A DNA stretch of 64,000 nucleotides from Serratia liquefaciens ATCC 27592. GTDB taxonomy: Bacteria; Pseudomonadota; Gammaproteobacteria; Enterobacterales; Enterobacteriaceae. The number at the start of each line of letters is the position of its first letter. Position 1 is the first letter of the stretch. Location: the NCBI RefSeq assembly GCF_000422085.1, contig NC_021741.1, positions 310,001-374,000 on the forward strand, given 5' to 3'. Positions 1 through 10,117 of the stretch are shown here, piece by piece. Both the position numbers and the translations under genes were made by a program. The notes beneath the pieces were generated by a model, which worked only from the letters and a program-made list of their open reading frames with translations, had not been told where the DNA came from and did not search any database.

Positions 1-1722
1 CAGTTTGGTGATCTTCACGTCGCTGTATTCCAGGCGCGGTGCGCCGTTAGGGTTATGGAACGCCAGCGTATGCTTCAGGAAATTCACGTCGTCACGTTCG
101 GTGCAGCCTTCATCCAGACGCTGGTGGGCGCCGCGGGATTCTTTACGGTTAAAGGCGGAGTGCGCCATGCATTCGGCGACGTCCAGGCCGTAGCCCAGCT
201 CGATGGTGTACAGCAGGTCAGTATTGAACACGCTGGAGTTATCGGTGATTTTGACGCGCTTGAAGCGTTCTTTCAGCTCAGCCAGTTTATCGATGGTTTT
301 TTGCATCAGTTCTGGCGTGCGGTAGATACCGCAGCCTTCTTCCATCGACAACCCCATTTCATCGCGGATCTTCGACCAGTTTTCGCTGCCTTCCTGCTTC
401 ATCAAATTGCTGAGTCGGGTTTCGACGTCGCGCCCTTGCGCATCAAGGGCACTGCCATTGGCCGGGCCAGATTCCAGCGAGCGACGAGCTGCATGCTCAC
501 CGGCCACCCGGCCGAACACCACCAGTTCCGCCAGCGAGTTGGATCCCAGACGGTTGGCACCGTGCAGACCGACGGAAGAGCATTCGCCGACGGCAAACAG
601 CCCCTTGATGCGGGTTTCGCAGTTTTGATCGGTTTCAATGCCGCCCATGGTGTAATGCGCCGTTGGGCGTACCGGGATGGGGTCTTTTACCGGGTCGACG
701 CCGACGTAGGCCTTGGCCAGTTCACAGATGAACGGCAGGCGTTCGAGCAGCTTCTTTTCCCCCAGATGGCGCAGGTCGAGATAGACCACGTCGCCGCGCG
801 GGGTGGCGATGGTGCGACCGGCACGCCATTCGTGCCAGAAGGCCTGCGAAACTTTGTCGCGCGGGCCCAGTTCCATGTATTTGTTCTTCGGCTCGCCCAG
901 CGGGGTTTCCGGGCCCATGCCGTAGTCTTGCAAATAACGGTAGCCGTCCTTGTTCACCAGAATACCGCCTTCGCCGCGGCAGCCTTCGGTCATCAGGATG
1001 CCGGAACCCGGCAGGCCGGTAGGGTGATATTGGACGAACTCCATATCGCGCAGTGGGATGCCGTGATGGAACGCCATGCCCATGCCATCACCGGTGACGA
1101 TGCCGCCATTGGTGTTGTAGCGGTACACGCGTCCGGCACCGCCGGTGGCCATGATCACCGCATTGGCGCGGATCTGCACGCGGGTGCCTTCCATCATGTT
1201 CATTGCGACCAAACCGCGGACCTGACCGTCATCCACCAGAATATCCAGCACAAAGTGCTCGTCGAAACGTTGGATTTGCGGGTATTTGAGCGAGGTCTGG
1301 AACAGGGTATGCAGCATGTGGAAGCCGGTCTTGTCGGCGGCGAACCAGGTTCGTTCAATCTTCATGCCGCCGAAGCGACGCACGTTGACCGAACCGTCCG
1401 GTTTACGGCTCCACGGGCAGCCCCACTGTTCCAACTGGGTCATTTCCCGCGGGCAGTTGTGGACGAAATGGTCGACCACGTCCTGCTCACACAACCAGTC
1501 GCCACCGGCAACGGTGTCATTGAAGTGGTAGTCAAAAGAGTCATGATCCTGAGTGACGGCGGCGGATCCCCCTTCGGCGGCTACCGTATGGCTGCGCATC
1601 GGGTAGACTTTTGAGATGAGCGCGATTTTCAGTTGGGGGTTGGCTTCCGCTGCGGCTATTGCTGCACGTAAACCAGCACCCCCGGCCCCAATAATGGCAA
1701 GATCGGCGTTAAAGGTTTGCAC
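1..1722 (-). CDS. frdA: Fumarate reductase flavoprotein subunit FrdA (3' end cut by window)
   Basis: Catalytic subunit of the anaerobic menaquinol:fumarate reductase at the inner membrane; it reduces fumarate to succinate with FAD. Read from a GTG at 1722 (GTG CAA ACC TTT, as in E. coli frdA), 574 codons are present and the window ends before the last 25 or so. The N-terminal Rossmann motif GAGGAG is at residues 12-17. The MRSHTVAAEGG stretch places the FAD-linking histidine at residue 45, and the visible end reads RLEYSDVKIT, as in FrdA. A ribosome site GGAGGA precedes the GTG. The epmA gene divergent upstream is the usual enterobacterial neighbour of frdABCD, which favours FrdA over the related SdhA. 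frdBCD would lie outside to the left. Confidence 0.95.
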   Translation of the reverse strand, partial: MQTFNADLAIIGAGGAGLRAAIAAAEANPQLKIALISKVYPMRSHTVAAEGGSAAVTQDHDSFDYHFNDTVAGGDWLCEQDVVDHFVHNCPREMTQLEQWGCPWSRKPDGSVNVRRFGGMKIERTWFAADKTGFHMLHTLFQTSLKYPQIQRFDEHFVLDILVDDGQVRGLVAMNMMEGTRVQIRANAVIMATGGAGRVYRYNTNGGIVTGDGMGMAFHHGIPLRDMEFVQYHPTGLPGSGILMTEGCRGEGGILVNKDGYRYLQDYGMGPETPLGEPKNKYMELGPRDKVSQAFWHEWRAGRTIATPRGDVVYLDLRHLGEKKLLERLPFICELAKAYVGVDPVKDPIPVRPTAHYTMGGIETDQNCETRIKGLFAVGECSSVGLHGANRLGSNSLAELVVFGRVAGEHAARRSLESGPANGSALDAQGRDVETRLSNLMKQEGSENWSKIRDEMGLSMEEGCGIYRTPELMQKTIDKLAELKERFKRVKITDNSSVFNTDLLYTIELGYGLDVAECMAHSAFNRKESRGAHQRLDEGCTERDDVNFLKHTLAFHNPNGAPRLEYSDVKITKL

Positions 1723-2107
1723 TGCATTCCTCCAATATTCTTGTTAAGAACGGCAAATTAAATATCTATGCTTAATATTTATAAATATTCTTCGGGTGCT
1801 AACTAACTGAGTTCATTGTCGTTGCATAAAGCTTAAGGATAGATATCTCCCACCAATAATGTGGAATTAACTATACCTAAAGTTAAGTAGAAGAAATTTG
1901 ATGTGATCGATTGTTTTGCCTTTTAACCGGCGGGCGGAAGGATAATTGCCTATGGGTTAGATTTAACGTTTATTCAACTTTTATTAACCTTTTTGCCAAC
2001 TATTTATCAGGTAATGTCGAGGTTAAAGCGGCCGAGCTGTTAAGAATTTGTTTGCATGCCAGGATACGAGTAGACTGCATCCCCTGTTTGATTTCGGAGT
2101 AATTACC
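1723..2107. promoter_or_regulatory. Divergent frdA/epmA intergenic region with FNR-like site
   Basis: AT-rich 385-bp region without a gene, between two divergent starts. At 1898-1911 the sequence TTGATGTGATCGAT, preceded by AAA, resembles one arm of the FNR consensus TTGAT-N4-ATCAA; the other arm is poor. It lies about 180 bp from the frdA start. FNR activation of frd operons is established in E. coli; that this site does the job here is inference. TGTGATCG inside it also resembles a CRP half-site. Confidence 0.4.
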
Positions 2108-3085
2108 ATGAGCGAAACGGCAAGCTGGCAGCCAAGTGCACCCATCGCCAATTTGTTGAAACGCGCAGCGATCCTGACTGAGATCCGGCGTTTCTTCGCC
2201 GATCGTGGCGTGCTGGAAGTTGAGACGCCAACCATGAGCCAGGCGACGGTCACCGATATTCACCTGTTCCCGTTCCAGACGCGTTTTGTCGGGCCCGGTG
2301 CGGCGGATGGCATGACGCTGTACATGATGACCAGCCCGGAATACCACATGAAACGTCTGCTGGCGGCGGGCAGCGGGCCGATCTATCAGATGGGGCGCAG
2401 TTTCCGCAACGAAGAGGCCGGTCGTCATCACAACCCTGAATTCACCATGCTGGAGTGGTACCGTCCGCACTACGACATGTACCGGCTGATGAACGAGGTG
2501 GATGATCTGCTGCAGCAGGTTCTGGACTGCGAGAGTGCAGAGACCCTGTCTTATCAGCAGGCTTTCCTGCGCCATCTGGATATCGATCCGCTGTCAGCGG
2601 AGAAGGTACAACTGCGCGAAGCGGCGGCCAAACTCGATCTGAGCAACATTGCCGATACCGAAGAGGATCGCGATACGCTGCTGCAATTGTTGTTTACCGT
2701 TGGCGTGGAGCCGTACATCGGCCGTGATAAACCGGCGTTCGTTTATCACTTCCCGGCCAGCCAGGCGTCGCTGGCGGAGATCAGCACTGAAGATCACCGC
2801 GTGGCGGAGCGTTTCGAAGTCTATTTCAAAGGTATTGAACTGGCGAATGGCTTCCGTGAACTGACTGACAGCCGCGAGCAGCGTCAGCGTTTTGATCAGG
2901 ACAACCGCAAGCGAGCGGAACGCGGTTTGCCGCAGCACCCGATTGATAACAACCTGCTGGATGCGCTGCAGCACGGTATGCCGGAGTGTTCCGGTGTGGC
3001 GCTAGGCGTTGATCGGCTGGTGATGCTGGCGTTGGGCGCTGAAAGCCTGAGTGAAGTGTTGGCCTTCCCGGTCGGGCGCGCATAA
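2108..3085 (+). CDS. epmA: Elongation factor P--(R)-beta-lysine ligase EpmA
   Basis: Class II lysyl-tRNA-synthetase-like enzyme without an anticodon-binding domain. It attaches (R)-beta-lysine to the conserved lysine of elongation factor P, which helps ribosomes through polyproline stretches. The ATG at 2108 gives 325 residues, the family length; an upstream in-frame ATG at 2048 would add 20 unconserved residues. Motif 2 ([20 protein letters not shown]) and motif 3 ([13 protein letters not shown]) of class II synthetases are visible. Its partner EpmB and EF-P are not in the window. The gene is divergent from frdA and convergent with mscM, as in E. coli. Confidence 0.96.
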   Translation: MSETASWQPSAPIANLLKRAAILTEIRRFFADRGVLEVETPTMSQATVTDIHLFPFQTRFVGPGAADGMTLYMMTSPEYHMKRLLAAGSGPIYQMGRSFRNEEAGRHHNPEFTMLEWYRPHYDMYRLMNEVDDLLQQVLDCESAETLSYQQAFLRHLDIDPLSAEKVQLREAAAKLDLSNIADTEEDRDTLLQLLFTVGVEPYIGRDKPAFVYHFPASQASLAEISTEDHRVAERFEVYFKGIELANGFRELTDSREQRQRFDQDNRKRAERGLPQHPIDNNLLDALQHGMPECSGVALGVDRLVMLALGAESLSEVLAFPVGRA

Positions 3086-3111
3086 CCGCTAATTCAGTGC
3101 CATTGCGATAA

Positions 3112-3143
3112 AAAAAGGGTTCGGCCATGGCCGAACCCTTTTT
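3112..3143. terminator. Bidirectional terminator between epmA and mscM
   Basis: Near-perfect palindrome centred on GGCCATGGCC, with AAGGGTTC and GAACCCTT arms and flanking A and T runs, so it can end transcription from both convergent genes. Seen directly; folding energy not computed. Confidence 0.85.
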
Positions 3144-3154
3144 GCATACGGCGG

Positions 3155-6100
3155 TTACAAACTGCCCGATTCGCGTTTGGTGTTGGGCGCCGGTGTGGAG
3201 GCCGGCGTGCGACCGTTGCTGGTCAGGCGGGACAGCGTCTCGCTGCGTACCTGGAATGGTGGGTACGGCAGCGTAATGCCGTGCTCGCGATAGCCGGACA
3301 AGATCAACTGATGGATCTCGTGGCGCAACGGCATGCGGTGGCCCATCTCGGCGGCGTAAATACGCAGTTCAAAGATCTGAATACCCTGCTGCAGATCGAC
3401 CAGATAAACCTCCGGTGCCGGATTATCCAGCACCAGCGAACAGCGTTCGGCGGCATTGGTCAGGATCTTGGTCACTTCTTCGCTGTTGGCTTCTGCCGGT
3501 GCCGGTACGGTCAGTACCACACGAGTCAGGTTGTCCGACAGCGACCAGTTAATGAACTGCTCGGTGATAAACGCCTTGTTCGGCACGATGATCTCTTTGC
3601 GATCCCAGTCTGAAATGGTGGTGGCGCGGGTGTTGATCTTGGTGACGGTACCGGTCAGGTTGCGGATCGTCACGGTATCACCAATGCGGATCGGTTTTTC
3701 AAACAGGATGATCAGGCCGGAGATAAAGTTGGAGAAGATCTCCTGCATACCAAAGCCCAACCCCACGCTGAGCGCGGTCACTACCCACTGCAATTTCGAC
3801 CATTCGATACCGATCCAGGAAAAGCTGAGGATGGCGCCGAACAACAACAACAGATACTTGGTAATAGTGGTGATGGCGTAGCCGGTGCCCGGCGACAGAT
3901 CCAGGTGCTGCAGTACCGCCAGCTCCAGCAGGGCCGGCAGGTTACGCACCAACTGCATGGTAACGATCAGCACCAGGATGGCGATCAATACCGCACCCAA
4001 GGTGATTGGATGCGCGGTTTCCACGCCGTTGACCGTTGACGTCACGTCCCACAGGGAGATGTTTTCCAGGAAGGCGAAGGCCGAGTGAATTTCTGACCAC
4101 AGCACGATCACCGACACCAGCGCGATCATCGTCAGGATCGAACGAACCAACCGGAGCGACTGGGCACTGATGGTATCCAGATCGATCTCTGAATCATCCA
4201 TGTCCATCGATCCTTCGGTGCTGTTGGGCGTATGCGGCGTTTCTTCTTCACCGCGTGCGCGCTGAGCCAGAATATCGGCCCGGCGTTGCTTGGCGCGGTC
4301 AAAGGCGATACGTCGCCGTTGGATCAGCATCCAGCGGCGAATAATGTGGTAAATCACCAGCAGGAAGAACCAGATGGCCACCGACGTTTCCAACCGCGCC
4401 AACAGTGCCTGAGAGGTGGTCAGATAGCCGACGGCGGAGGCCAGCGCCGCCAGCAGCGGCGCGGACAGCAATAGCCCCCACAGCGCGGTGTTGACCATGT
4501 TCTCGCCGGAGCCTTTTTTATCCAGATACAGCGGAATGCCGGCGCGTTTCAGGCTATTGGTGACGATGGCCAAAGCCAGACACAGCAGGATAAAGCACAA
4601 CCGCCCCAGGGTATTGGCAAACTCGCGTTCTTTCAGGCTGTCGAAGGTGATTAACGCCATGATCAGCGGCACTATCAGCCAGATCGACATTTTGTAATAG
4701 CGCATGGCGCGTGAAACCTGCTTCACCGGCCAGCGGAAATGCACGATAAACAACCCCTGCGGGTGGGCGAAGGCGGCGCAAATCATACATACCCACAGGA
4801 TCGGCAGCGTGGCGGTGACACCCTTGCCGATCGCTTCGGCTACCGGGTAGTTCCAGGCGCTTTGCAGGCCAAAGCCGAGCGCTGCCCAGAGCACCGGCAG
4901 CGGCAGTGCCACCAAAATCGACCAGAATACGGTGCGCAGGGTCAGGAAGAATTCGTCCTGGGTCACTTTGCCAACCCGGCTGCTGGCGCGTGTCAGGAAG
5001 GCGTGGTAGTGCTTGCGAGAGCTGATGCTGAAAATAACCAGCAGCAGGGCGCCGAAGATGGGGATCAGCGTTTCGCGGCTGGTCACCATCATCATGAAGG
5101 CCCCACCGAGCTGTGACAGCGTATCCAGCGACAGCAGACGCGTCAGATCGTGCGCGACGTTAATCGGATAGGACAGGGTGATAGGATTGACGTCAGGCAC
5201 CCAGAACAGATAGCGGTGGGTGGCGTCCTTGATTTCGTTTAACGCCTCGATCAACTGGGTGTTGGCCACTTTCAGCTTGGTCAGCTCGAGGATCTGCGTA
5301 TCGCACCCGGACAGCAGTGAATTCAGCAGTTCCCTCTGAGTGCGTAACTGGGCGTCGACAATGCGTCTTTCCGCGCTGGTCAGTTCACTGCCGTCGTCAC
5401 GTTTGAATTCGCGCTGTGACAGTTTTTCCAGTTGGCTTTCAAACTGCAGGCGCTGTACGCGCAGTTGGGCCATATCGCCATCGAGCTGCTGCGGCTTGGG
5501 CATTTCCGGCAGCGTGGCGACCTGAGCACGCAGGGTTTCTCCCAGCGCCGATGAGGAGCCGAGCCACTGGGCCTGTTCGATAATGGTGCTTAATGCCTGG
5601 CGCACCTGCAGCGTTTGCGCGGCGGCTTGACGTTGTTGGGATGAAATCAGATCCATGCGCTGGGCCTGATTGTTCAGCGCCGCAGACAGTTCACGGTTGA
5701 TTTGCAACTGCTGACTGATACTTTTCGGCAGATCGCCATTTTGCTCGGCCAACTGCTCGGTTTTTTCCAGTGCCAGTTCGGCTTCGCGCTGTCGCTGGGC
5801 ATTGAGGTTATTGCGCAGTGCCTGCAGTTGAACGTCAATCTTCTCGTGGCGCTTTTTGTAGACTTCGGCGCGCATCCGCGCCAGTTCCTGGCGGTTGTTG
5901 GCCGACAGCTGTGCCAGTTCGAGCTCATCGACTTTTGCTTTGCGTGCAGCGGCTTCCGCCTGCAATAACGCCAGCGCAGCCTGAGCATGCGGAGTGGTCG
6001 GGTTGGCGGGTTGGGCCTGCAGGCGACGTTGAATCTCGGTCAATGCACGGCGAGCGTCGGTTTGCTGCTGCGGCAATTGGCCGAGGGAATCGCTGATTTC

Positions 6101-6502
6101 CCGCGTGCGCTCCTGCTCTTGCTGCAGCAAACGCGCCTGTTCCAGCAGCAGGCTGCTGGTTTGCAGGATTTGCTGTTCCAAATCGCTGGCCGGCAGGTTA
6201 TCGCCGTTCGGCAGGATTTTGCTGTCTTCCAGCGCTAACTGACGACGCAGTTCCTGCGTCATCTTGGGGAAATCGTCGATCACGCGCTGATACTGCTCAA
6301 CGCGCGTTAGCGACTCTTTACGCTCCGACAGCCAGTTGAGGGCGCTTTGCAACGCCTCAGTGGTTTCCGCCTGATTAGGCGCGCTCTTGTTGCTCTCGGC
6401 CTGCTTCAGCTCCTGTTTGAGCTGTGTTTCGGTGGGCACCGTGGCGGCCAGCACCGGTTGAGCCAGTAAGCAACCGAGCAATAACGTGATAATCAGGCGC
6501 AC
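3155..6502 (-). CDS. mscM: Miniconductance mechanosensitive channel MscM (YjeP)
   Basis: Large MscS-superfamily channel that releases solutes on hypo-osmotic shock. I place the start at the GTG at 6502 because a signal-like stretch (VRLIITLLLGCLLAQPVLA) follows it, GAAGGA lies upstream, and it avoids overlap with psd; an ATG at 6535 would overlap the psd end. That gives 1115 residues (E. coli 1107). After the signal peptide come about 400 residues of glutamine- and glutamate-rich coiled coil in the periplasm, then a run of about ten membrane segments, then the MscS core (GLGFGMQEIFSNFISGLI, followed by EKPIRIGDTVTI) and a cytoplasmic tail. The last gene of the rsgA-psd-mscM series, 13 bp after psd. 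Confidence 0.94.
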   Translation of the reverse strand: MRLIITLLLGCLLAQPVLAATVPTETQLKQELKQAESNKSAPNQAETTEALQSALNWLSERKESLTRVEQYQRVIDDFPKMTQELRRQLALEDSKILPNGDNLPASDLEQQILQTSSLLLEQARLLQQEQERTREISDSLGQLPQQQTDARRALTEIQRRLQAQPANPTTPHAQAALALLQAEAAARKAKVDELELAQLSANNRQELARMRAEVYKKRHEKIDVQLQALRNNLNAQRQREAELALEKTEQLAEQNGDLPKSISQQLQINRELSAALNNQAQRMDLISSQQRQAAAQTLQVRQALSTIIEQAQWLGSSSALGETLRAQVATLPEMPKPQQLDGDMAQLRVQRLQFESQLEKLSQREFKRDDGSELTSAERRIVDAQLRTQRELLNSLLSGCDTQILELTKLKVANTQLIEALNEIKDATHRYLFWVPDVNPITLSYPINVAHDLTRLLSLDTLSQLGGAFMMMVTSRETLIPIFGALLLVIFSISSRKHYHAFLTRASSRVGKVTQDEFFLTLRTVFWSILVALPLPVLWAALGFGLQSAWNYPVAEAIGKGVTATLPILWVCMICAAFAHPQGLFIVHFRWPVKQVSRAMRYYKMSIWLIVPLIMALITFDSLKEREFANTLGRLCFILLCLALAIVTNSLKRAGIPLYLDKKGSGENMVNTALWGLLLSAPLLAALASAVGYLTTSQALLARLETSVAIWFFLLVIYHIIRRWMLIQRRRIAFDRAKQRRADILAQRARGEEETPHTPNSTEGSMDMDDSEIDLDTISAQSLRLVRSILTMIALVSVIVLWSEIHSAFAFLENISLWDVTSTVNGVETAHPITLGAVLIAILVLIVTMQLVRNLPALLELAVLQHLDLSPGTGYAITTITKYLLLLFGAILSFSWIGIEWSKLQWVVTALSVGLGFGMQEIFSNFISGLIILFEKPIRIGDTVTIRNLTGTVTKINTRATTISDWDRKEIIVPNKAFITEQFINWSLSDNLTRVVLTVPAPAEANSEEVTKILTNAAERCSLVLDNPAPEVYLVDLQQGIQIFELRIYAAEMGHRMPLRHEIHQLILSGYREHGITLPYPPFQVRSETLSRLTSNGRTPASTPAPNTKRESGSL

Positions 6503-6515
6503 AGCGTCAATTCCT

Positions 6516-7412
6516 TCAGATCTGCGGTGTTTCAACGGCAGCAGATGCGGCCGGGATTTCTGCGAAGGCTTCGCCCATGCGGGTCACGGTGCCGTTGTTC
6601 AGCTGCGGCGCGAACTGTACGCTGCCTGGGGTAAACAGGTTAATGACTGTCGAACCCAGCTTGAAGCGGCCCATTTCTTCGCCTTTCTCCAGCACGATAG
6701 CGCCTTCCGCACCTTCTTCAGGATAGGTCCAGCGTTTGATAATGCCTTCGCGTGGCGGGGTTACCGTGCCGGCCCAGACGGTTTCGATGCTGCCGACGAT
6801 GGTGGCACCCACCAGGATCTGCACCATTGGCCCGACAGCGGTATCAAACACGCAGATCACACGCTCATTGCGCGCGAACAGGTTTGGCACGTTGGCGGCG
6901 GTCAATGGGTTAACGGAGAATAGGTCACCCGGCACATAAATCATTTCGCGCAGCACGCCGTTGCACGGCATATGTACGCGGTGATAATCCCGCGGAGCCA
7001 GGTAGGTGGTGGCGAACAGACCGTTACGGAACGGCTCTGCCAGCACATAGTTGCCGGCCAACAGCGCTTCCAGGCTGTAGTTGTGGCCTTTGGCCTGGAA
7101 AATTTGGTCGTCGTGGATCTGGCCGAGCTGGCTGATGGCACCGTCTGCGGGCAGGGCCAGCCAGTTGGCGTCGCTGATGATCGGGCGGGCGCCGTCACGC
7201 AGCGGGCGTACAAAGAATTCGTTGAAGCTGGCGTAGGCGCTCAGCTCTGGATGTTGCGACTCTTGCATGTTTACGCGGTAATAACGGGCAAAGCCCTTCA
7301 GAACCAATTGGGTCAACCAACCGGCCTGCTTGTCCGCACCCCAGCCCGCCAGGCGGGTCAGAGCCAGCTTCGGTAACCAGTACTGCAATTTAATTTTGAT
7401 GCTATCCAGCAC
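6516..7412 (-). CDS. psd: Phosphatidylserine decarboxylase proenzyme
   Basis: Makes phosphatidylethanolamine, the main membrane phospholipid, by decarboxylating phosphatidylserine on the inner face of the inner membrane. The proenzyme cuts itself at an LGST motif to form a pyruvoyl group: here Leu252-Gly253-Ser254-Thr255, with Ser254 becoming the pyruvoyl. The other self-cleavage triad residues, Asp90 (ALPAD) and His147 (HRVH), are in place. 298 residues; the C-terminus is shorter than in E. coli (322), which is outside the catalytic part. It lies between rsgA and mscM on the same strand, as in E. coli. Confidence 0.97.
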   Translation of the reverse strand: MLDSIKIKLQYWLPKLALTRLAGWGADKQAGWLTQLVLKGFARYYRVNMQESQHPELSAYASFNEFFVRPLRDGARPIISDANWLALPADGAISQLGQIHDDQIFQAKGHNYSLEALLAGNYVLAEPFRNGLFATTYLAPRDYHRVHMPCNGVLREMIYVPGDLFSVNPLTAANVPNLFARNERVICVFDTAVGPMVQILVGATIVGSIETVWAGTVTPPREGIIKRWTYPEEGAEGAIVLEKGEEMGRFKLGSTVINLFTPGSVQFAPQLNNGTVTRMGEAFAEIPAASAAVETPQI

Positions 7413-7488
7413 GTTTAACCTCTTGAATCAGGGTAAAGGGCGCGCATTGTAACGCTGGCTCTGCCACCGTCAACGCCGCCCGGCATTA

Positions 7489-8538
7489 TCAGTCTGCGGC
7501 ATCGGTGAAGTTCTTGCGAACCTTCACTTGCGCCATGCTTTCCAGAATACGGTGATAGTTGTCGAAACGTTCTTTGGCGATATCGCCTTTTTCCATTGCG
7601 GCACGGATAGCACAGCCTGGATCGGTATCGTGGCGGCAATCACGGAACTTGCAACCGCCTAAATAGTTACGGAATTCGACAAAACCTTGGGTGATTTGTT
7701 CCGGTTCCAGGTGCCATAGGCCAAACTCACGTACGCCTGGGGAGTCGATCACGTCGCCGCCGTGCTGGAAATGATACAGCCGTGCAGCGGTGGTGGTATG
7801 TTGCCCGAGCCCAGAGACATCGGAAACCTGATTTACCAGAATTTGCTCTTTGGAAGCTGGCAGCAGAGCGTTAAGCAGGCTGGACTTGCCGACCCCCGAC
7901 TGCCCGGCGAAAATACTGATGCGGCCGACCAGCGCTTGTTCAAACGCTTCCATGCCTTCGCGCGTCTGGCTGGAGACTTCCAGCACCCGATAACCAATCT
8001 TGCGATAGGTATCCATCATGCCGTCGACCCGTTTGCGCGCTTCGGCATCCAACAGATCGATCTTGTTCAGTACGATCAGCGGCTCAACTTCCAGCGTTTC
8101 ACAGGCCACCAGGTAGCGGTCGATGATGTTCAGCGAAAGCTCGGGTAATATCGCCGAAACGATAACGATTTGGTTGATATTGGCGGCGATAGGCTTCACG
8201 CCGTCATAGAAATCTGGGCGTGTCAGCACCGAGGTGCGTTCATGCACGGCCTCGACAATGCCTTTGACCCCTTCATGGGTACCGACGCCAGGGCGCCACA
8301 CTACGCGATCGCCGGTGACCAGCGAACGCAGCGTACGGCGAATATTGCAGCGGTGTTGGGTGCCGTCCGCTGCCTCAACGTCGGCATGCATCCCGAAACG
8401 GCTGATGACGATACCGTCCTGCGGCTCGCCCAGTTGGGAATCATCCAGTTCCGGTTTTTTATCGGTGCGTTTCAGGCGACGTTGATGGTTCGCCTGTACA
8501 CGGCGTTCTTGACCTTTGGACAGTTTGTTCTTGCTCAC
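7489..8538 (-). CDS. rsgA: Small ribosomal subunit biogenesis GTPase RsgA
   Basis: Circularly permuted GTPase that acts late in 30S subunit maturation by checking the decoding centre. Order of parts: basic N-terminus ([17 protein letters not shown]), OB fold, GTPase motifs in permuted order with NKIDLL (G4) before [11 protein letters not shown] (G1) and DSPG (G3), then a zinc knuckle [16 protein letters not shown]. 349 residues, as in the family. Divergent from orn; psd follows 76 bp downstream. Confidence 0.97.
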   Translation of the reverse strand: MSKNKLSKGQERRVQANHQRRLKRTDKKPELDDSQLGEPQDGIVISRFGMHADVEAADGTQHRCNIRRTLRSLVTGDRVVWRPGVGTHEGVKGIVEAVHERTSVLTRPDFYDGVKPIAANINQIVIVSAILPELSLNIIDRYLVACETLEVEPLIVLNKIDLLDAEARKRVDGMMDTYRKIGYRVLEVSSQTREGMEAFEQALVGRISIFAGQSGVGKSSLLNALLPASKEQILVNQVSDVSGLGQHTTTAARLYHFQHGGDVIDSPGVREFGLWHLEPEQITQGFVEFRNYLGGCKFRDCRHDTDPGCAIRAAMEKGDIAKERFDNYHRILESMAQVKVRKNFTDAAD

Positions 8539-8721
8539 TGCGCCTCACTTGAATCCGCTTTATCGCTCATGGCGACCAAAAGGACTATGATACACGCTAT
8601 TTTATATTAAATAACCGTTGTTAGCCGCCACGCGCAGCGCACCTTGGCCGCTGAACGGCCAGCGCCGGTCGCCGCCTTGCCTACAGTTTGTTTATCTTTT
8701 GGCTTTTACGCAGGAAATATC

Positions 8722-9267
8722 ATGACAGGAAACGAAAATAACCTGATTTGGATCGATCTGGAGATGACCGGGTTGGATCCTGAACGCGATCGCATTATCG
8801 AGATCGCTACGCTGGTCACCGATGCCAATCTGAACATTCTCGCGGAAGGGCCGGTGATCGCCGTACACCAATCCGATGAACAGCTTGCCCTGATGGATGA
8901 CTGGAACGTGCGCACCCATACCGGCAGCGGCCTGGTGGAGCGGGTGAAAGCCAGCCAGTTTGACGACCATGCCGCTGAGCTGGCCACCATCGCCTTCCTG
9001 CAGCAGTGGGTGCCGGCGGGCAAATCGCCGATCTGCGGCAACAGCGTGGGTCAGGACCGCCGTTTCCTGTTCCGCTATATGCCCGAACTGGAAGCCTACT
9101 TCCATTACCGTTATCTGGACGTCAGTACGCTGAAAGAACTGGCGCGCCGTTGGAAGCCGGAAATCCTCAGTGGCTTCAAGAAGCAGGGCACCCACCAGGC
9201 AATGGACGACATTCGCGAGTCGGTAGGTGAACTGGCCTATTACCGCGAGCATTTCATCCAGTTATAA
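8722..9267 (+). CDS. orn: Oligoribonuclease
   Basis: DEDDh 3'-5' exoribonuclease that degrades RNA di- to pentanucleotides to mononucleotides in the cytoplasm, finishing mRNA decay; usually essential in gammaproteobacteria. The ATG at 8722, preceded by CAGGAA, gives 181 residues, the E. coli length; in-frame starts further upstream add unconserved sequence. Asp12 and Glu14 lie in [10 protein letters not shown], and the C-terminal [14 protein letters not shown] supplies the active-site histidine and last aspartate. Divergent from rsgA and followed by the tRNA-Gly cluster, as in E. coli. Confidence 0.97.
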   Translation: MTGNENNLIWIDLEMTGLDPERDRIIEIATLVTDANLNILAEGPVIAVHQSDEQLALMDDWNVRTHTGSGLVERVKASQFDDHAAELATIAFLQQWVPAGKSPICGNSVGQDRRFLFRYMPELEAYFHYRYLDVSTLKELARRWKPEILSGFKKQGTHQAMDDIRESVGELAYYREHFIQL

Positions 9268-9390
9268 CGAATGCAGGGCCTCTTGATCGGGGCCCTACTG
9301 CCGAAAGCAGCCGATTCCGCCGCTTAATTAATCAGTTTGGCGCTTTAATCGGCAATCAAACAAAAATCGCGTTTTTTTGCTTTCAGGGGC

Positions 9391-9418
9391 TTGCGGCAAA
9401 AAGGATTTCTCGTATAAT
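9391..9418 (+). promoter_or_regulatory. Promoter of the tRNA-Gly operon
   Basis: TTGCGG (9391-9396), 16-bp spacer, perfect TATAAT (9413-9418), then a GC-rich discriminator (GCGCACCCCG), the pattern of stringently controlled stable-RNA promoters. About 50 bp ahead of the first tRNA. Confidence 0.75.
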
Positions 9419-9471
9419 GCGCACCCCGTACCGATGAAGAATTTCGTTTAGTTCCGACATCGATACGCCGG

Positions 9472-9547
<76 letters not shown>

Positions 9548-9611
9548 AATTCAACAATGCTGCTGATGTGGCGTGATGAATAAAAAAAGTATCAGGTAGT
9601 ACCCATGCGAC

Positions 9612-9687
<76 letters not shown>

Positions 9688-9742
9688 AAAAATTCAAAGG
9701 CCATGTTGTTGTTTGATGGCCGGATGCCCAAAGCATCTCAAT

Positions 9743-9818
<76 letters not shown>

Positions 9819-10117
9819 ATTTTCTCTTCGTTTTAAACTCAGTCCAACGCCTTTACCGGCGCGGTTCTTTGCCCCGTTATACATACCCTGTCGAAATGTT
9901 GTGAACAGACTTATCCACAGGTAGCGCTCATAATACCCGCAGCTCAAAAAATCAACGCCACACAAATGAAATATTTATCGCATTGATTTATATGCATATT
10001 TATTTATCCGAAAACGTTATACCGATCACTTGCTCTTTTTGTTGCAGTTGAAAGACAAAGCATTTTTATTTTTATGCACAAATCCACAGAGTGACTATCG
10101 GGTCTGAATGAAAGATT
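9819..10117. other. Intergenic region after the tRNA cluster, with one perfect DnaA box
   Basis: 299 bp without a gene between the last tRNA and the convergent queG stop. A perfect 9-mer TTATCCACA lies at 9911-9919, and AATCCACAG near 10080 is a weaker match. The rest is AT-rich, and I see no clear tRNA terminator. Confidence 0.5.

Noticed and set aside
55..1614. 519-codon open frame on the plus strand
   Set aside because: It is antisense to frdA, whose protein is clearly conserved; GC-rich third positions often leave the opposite strand open. No ribosome site or known domain.
9271..9293. Terminator after orn
   Set aside because: AGGGCC and GGCCCT can form a short stem, but there is no T run and the loop is large.
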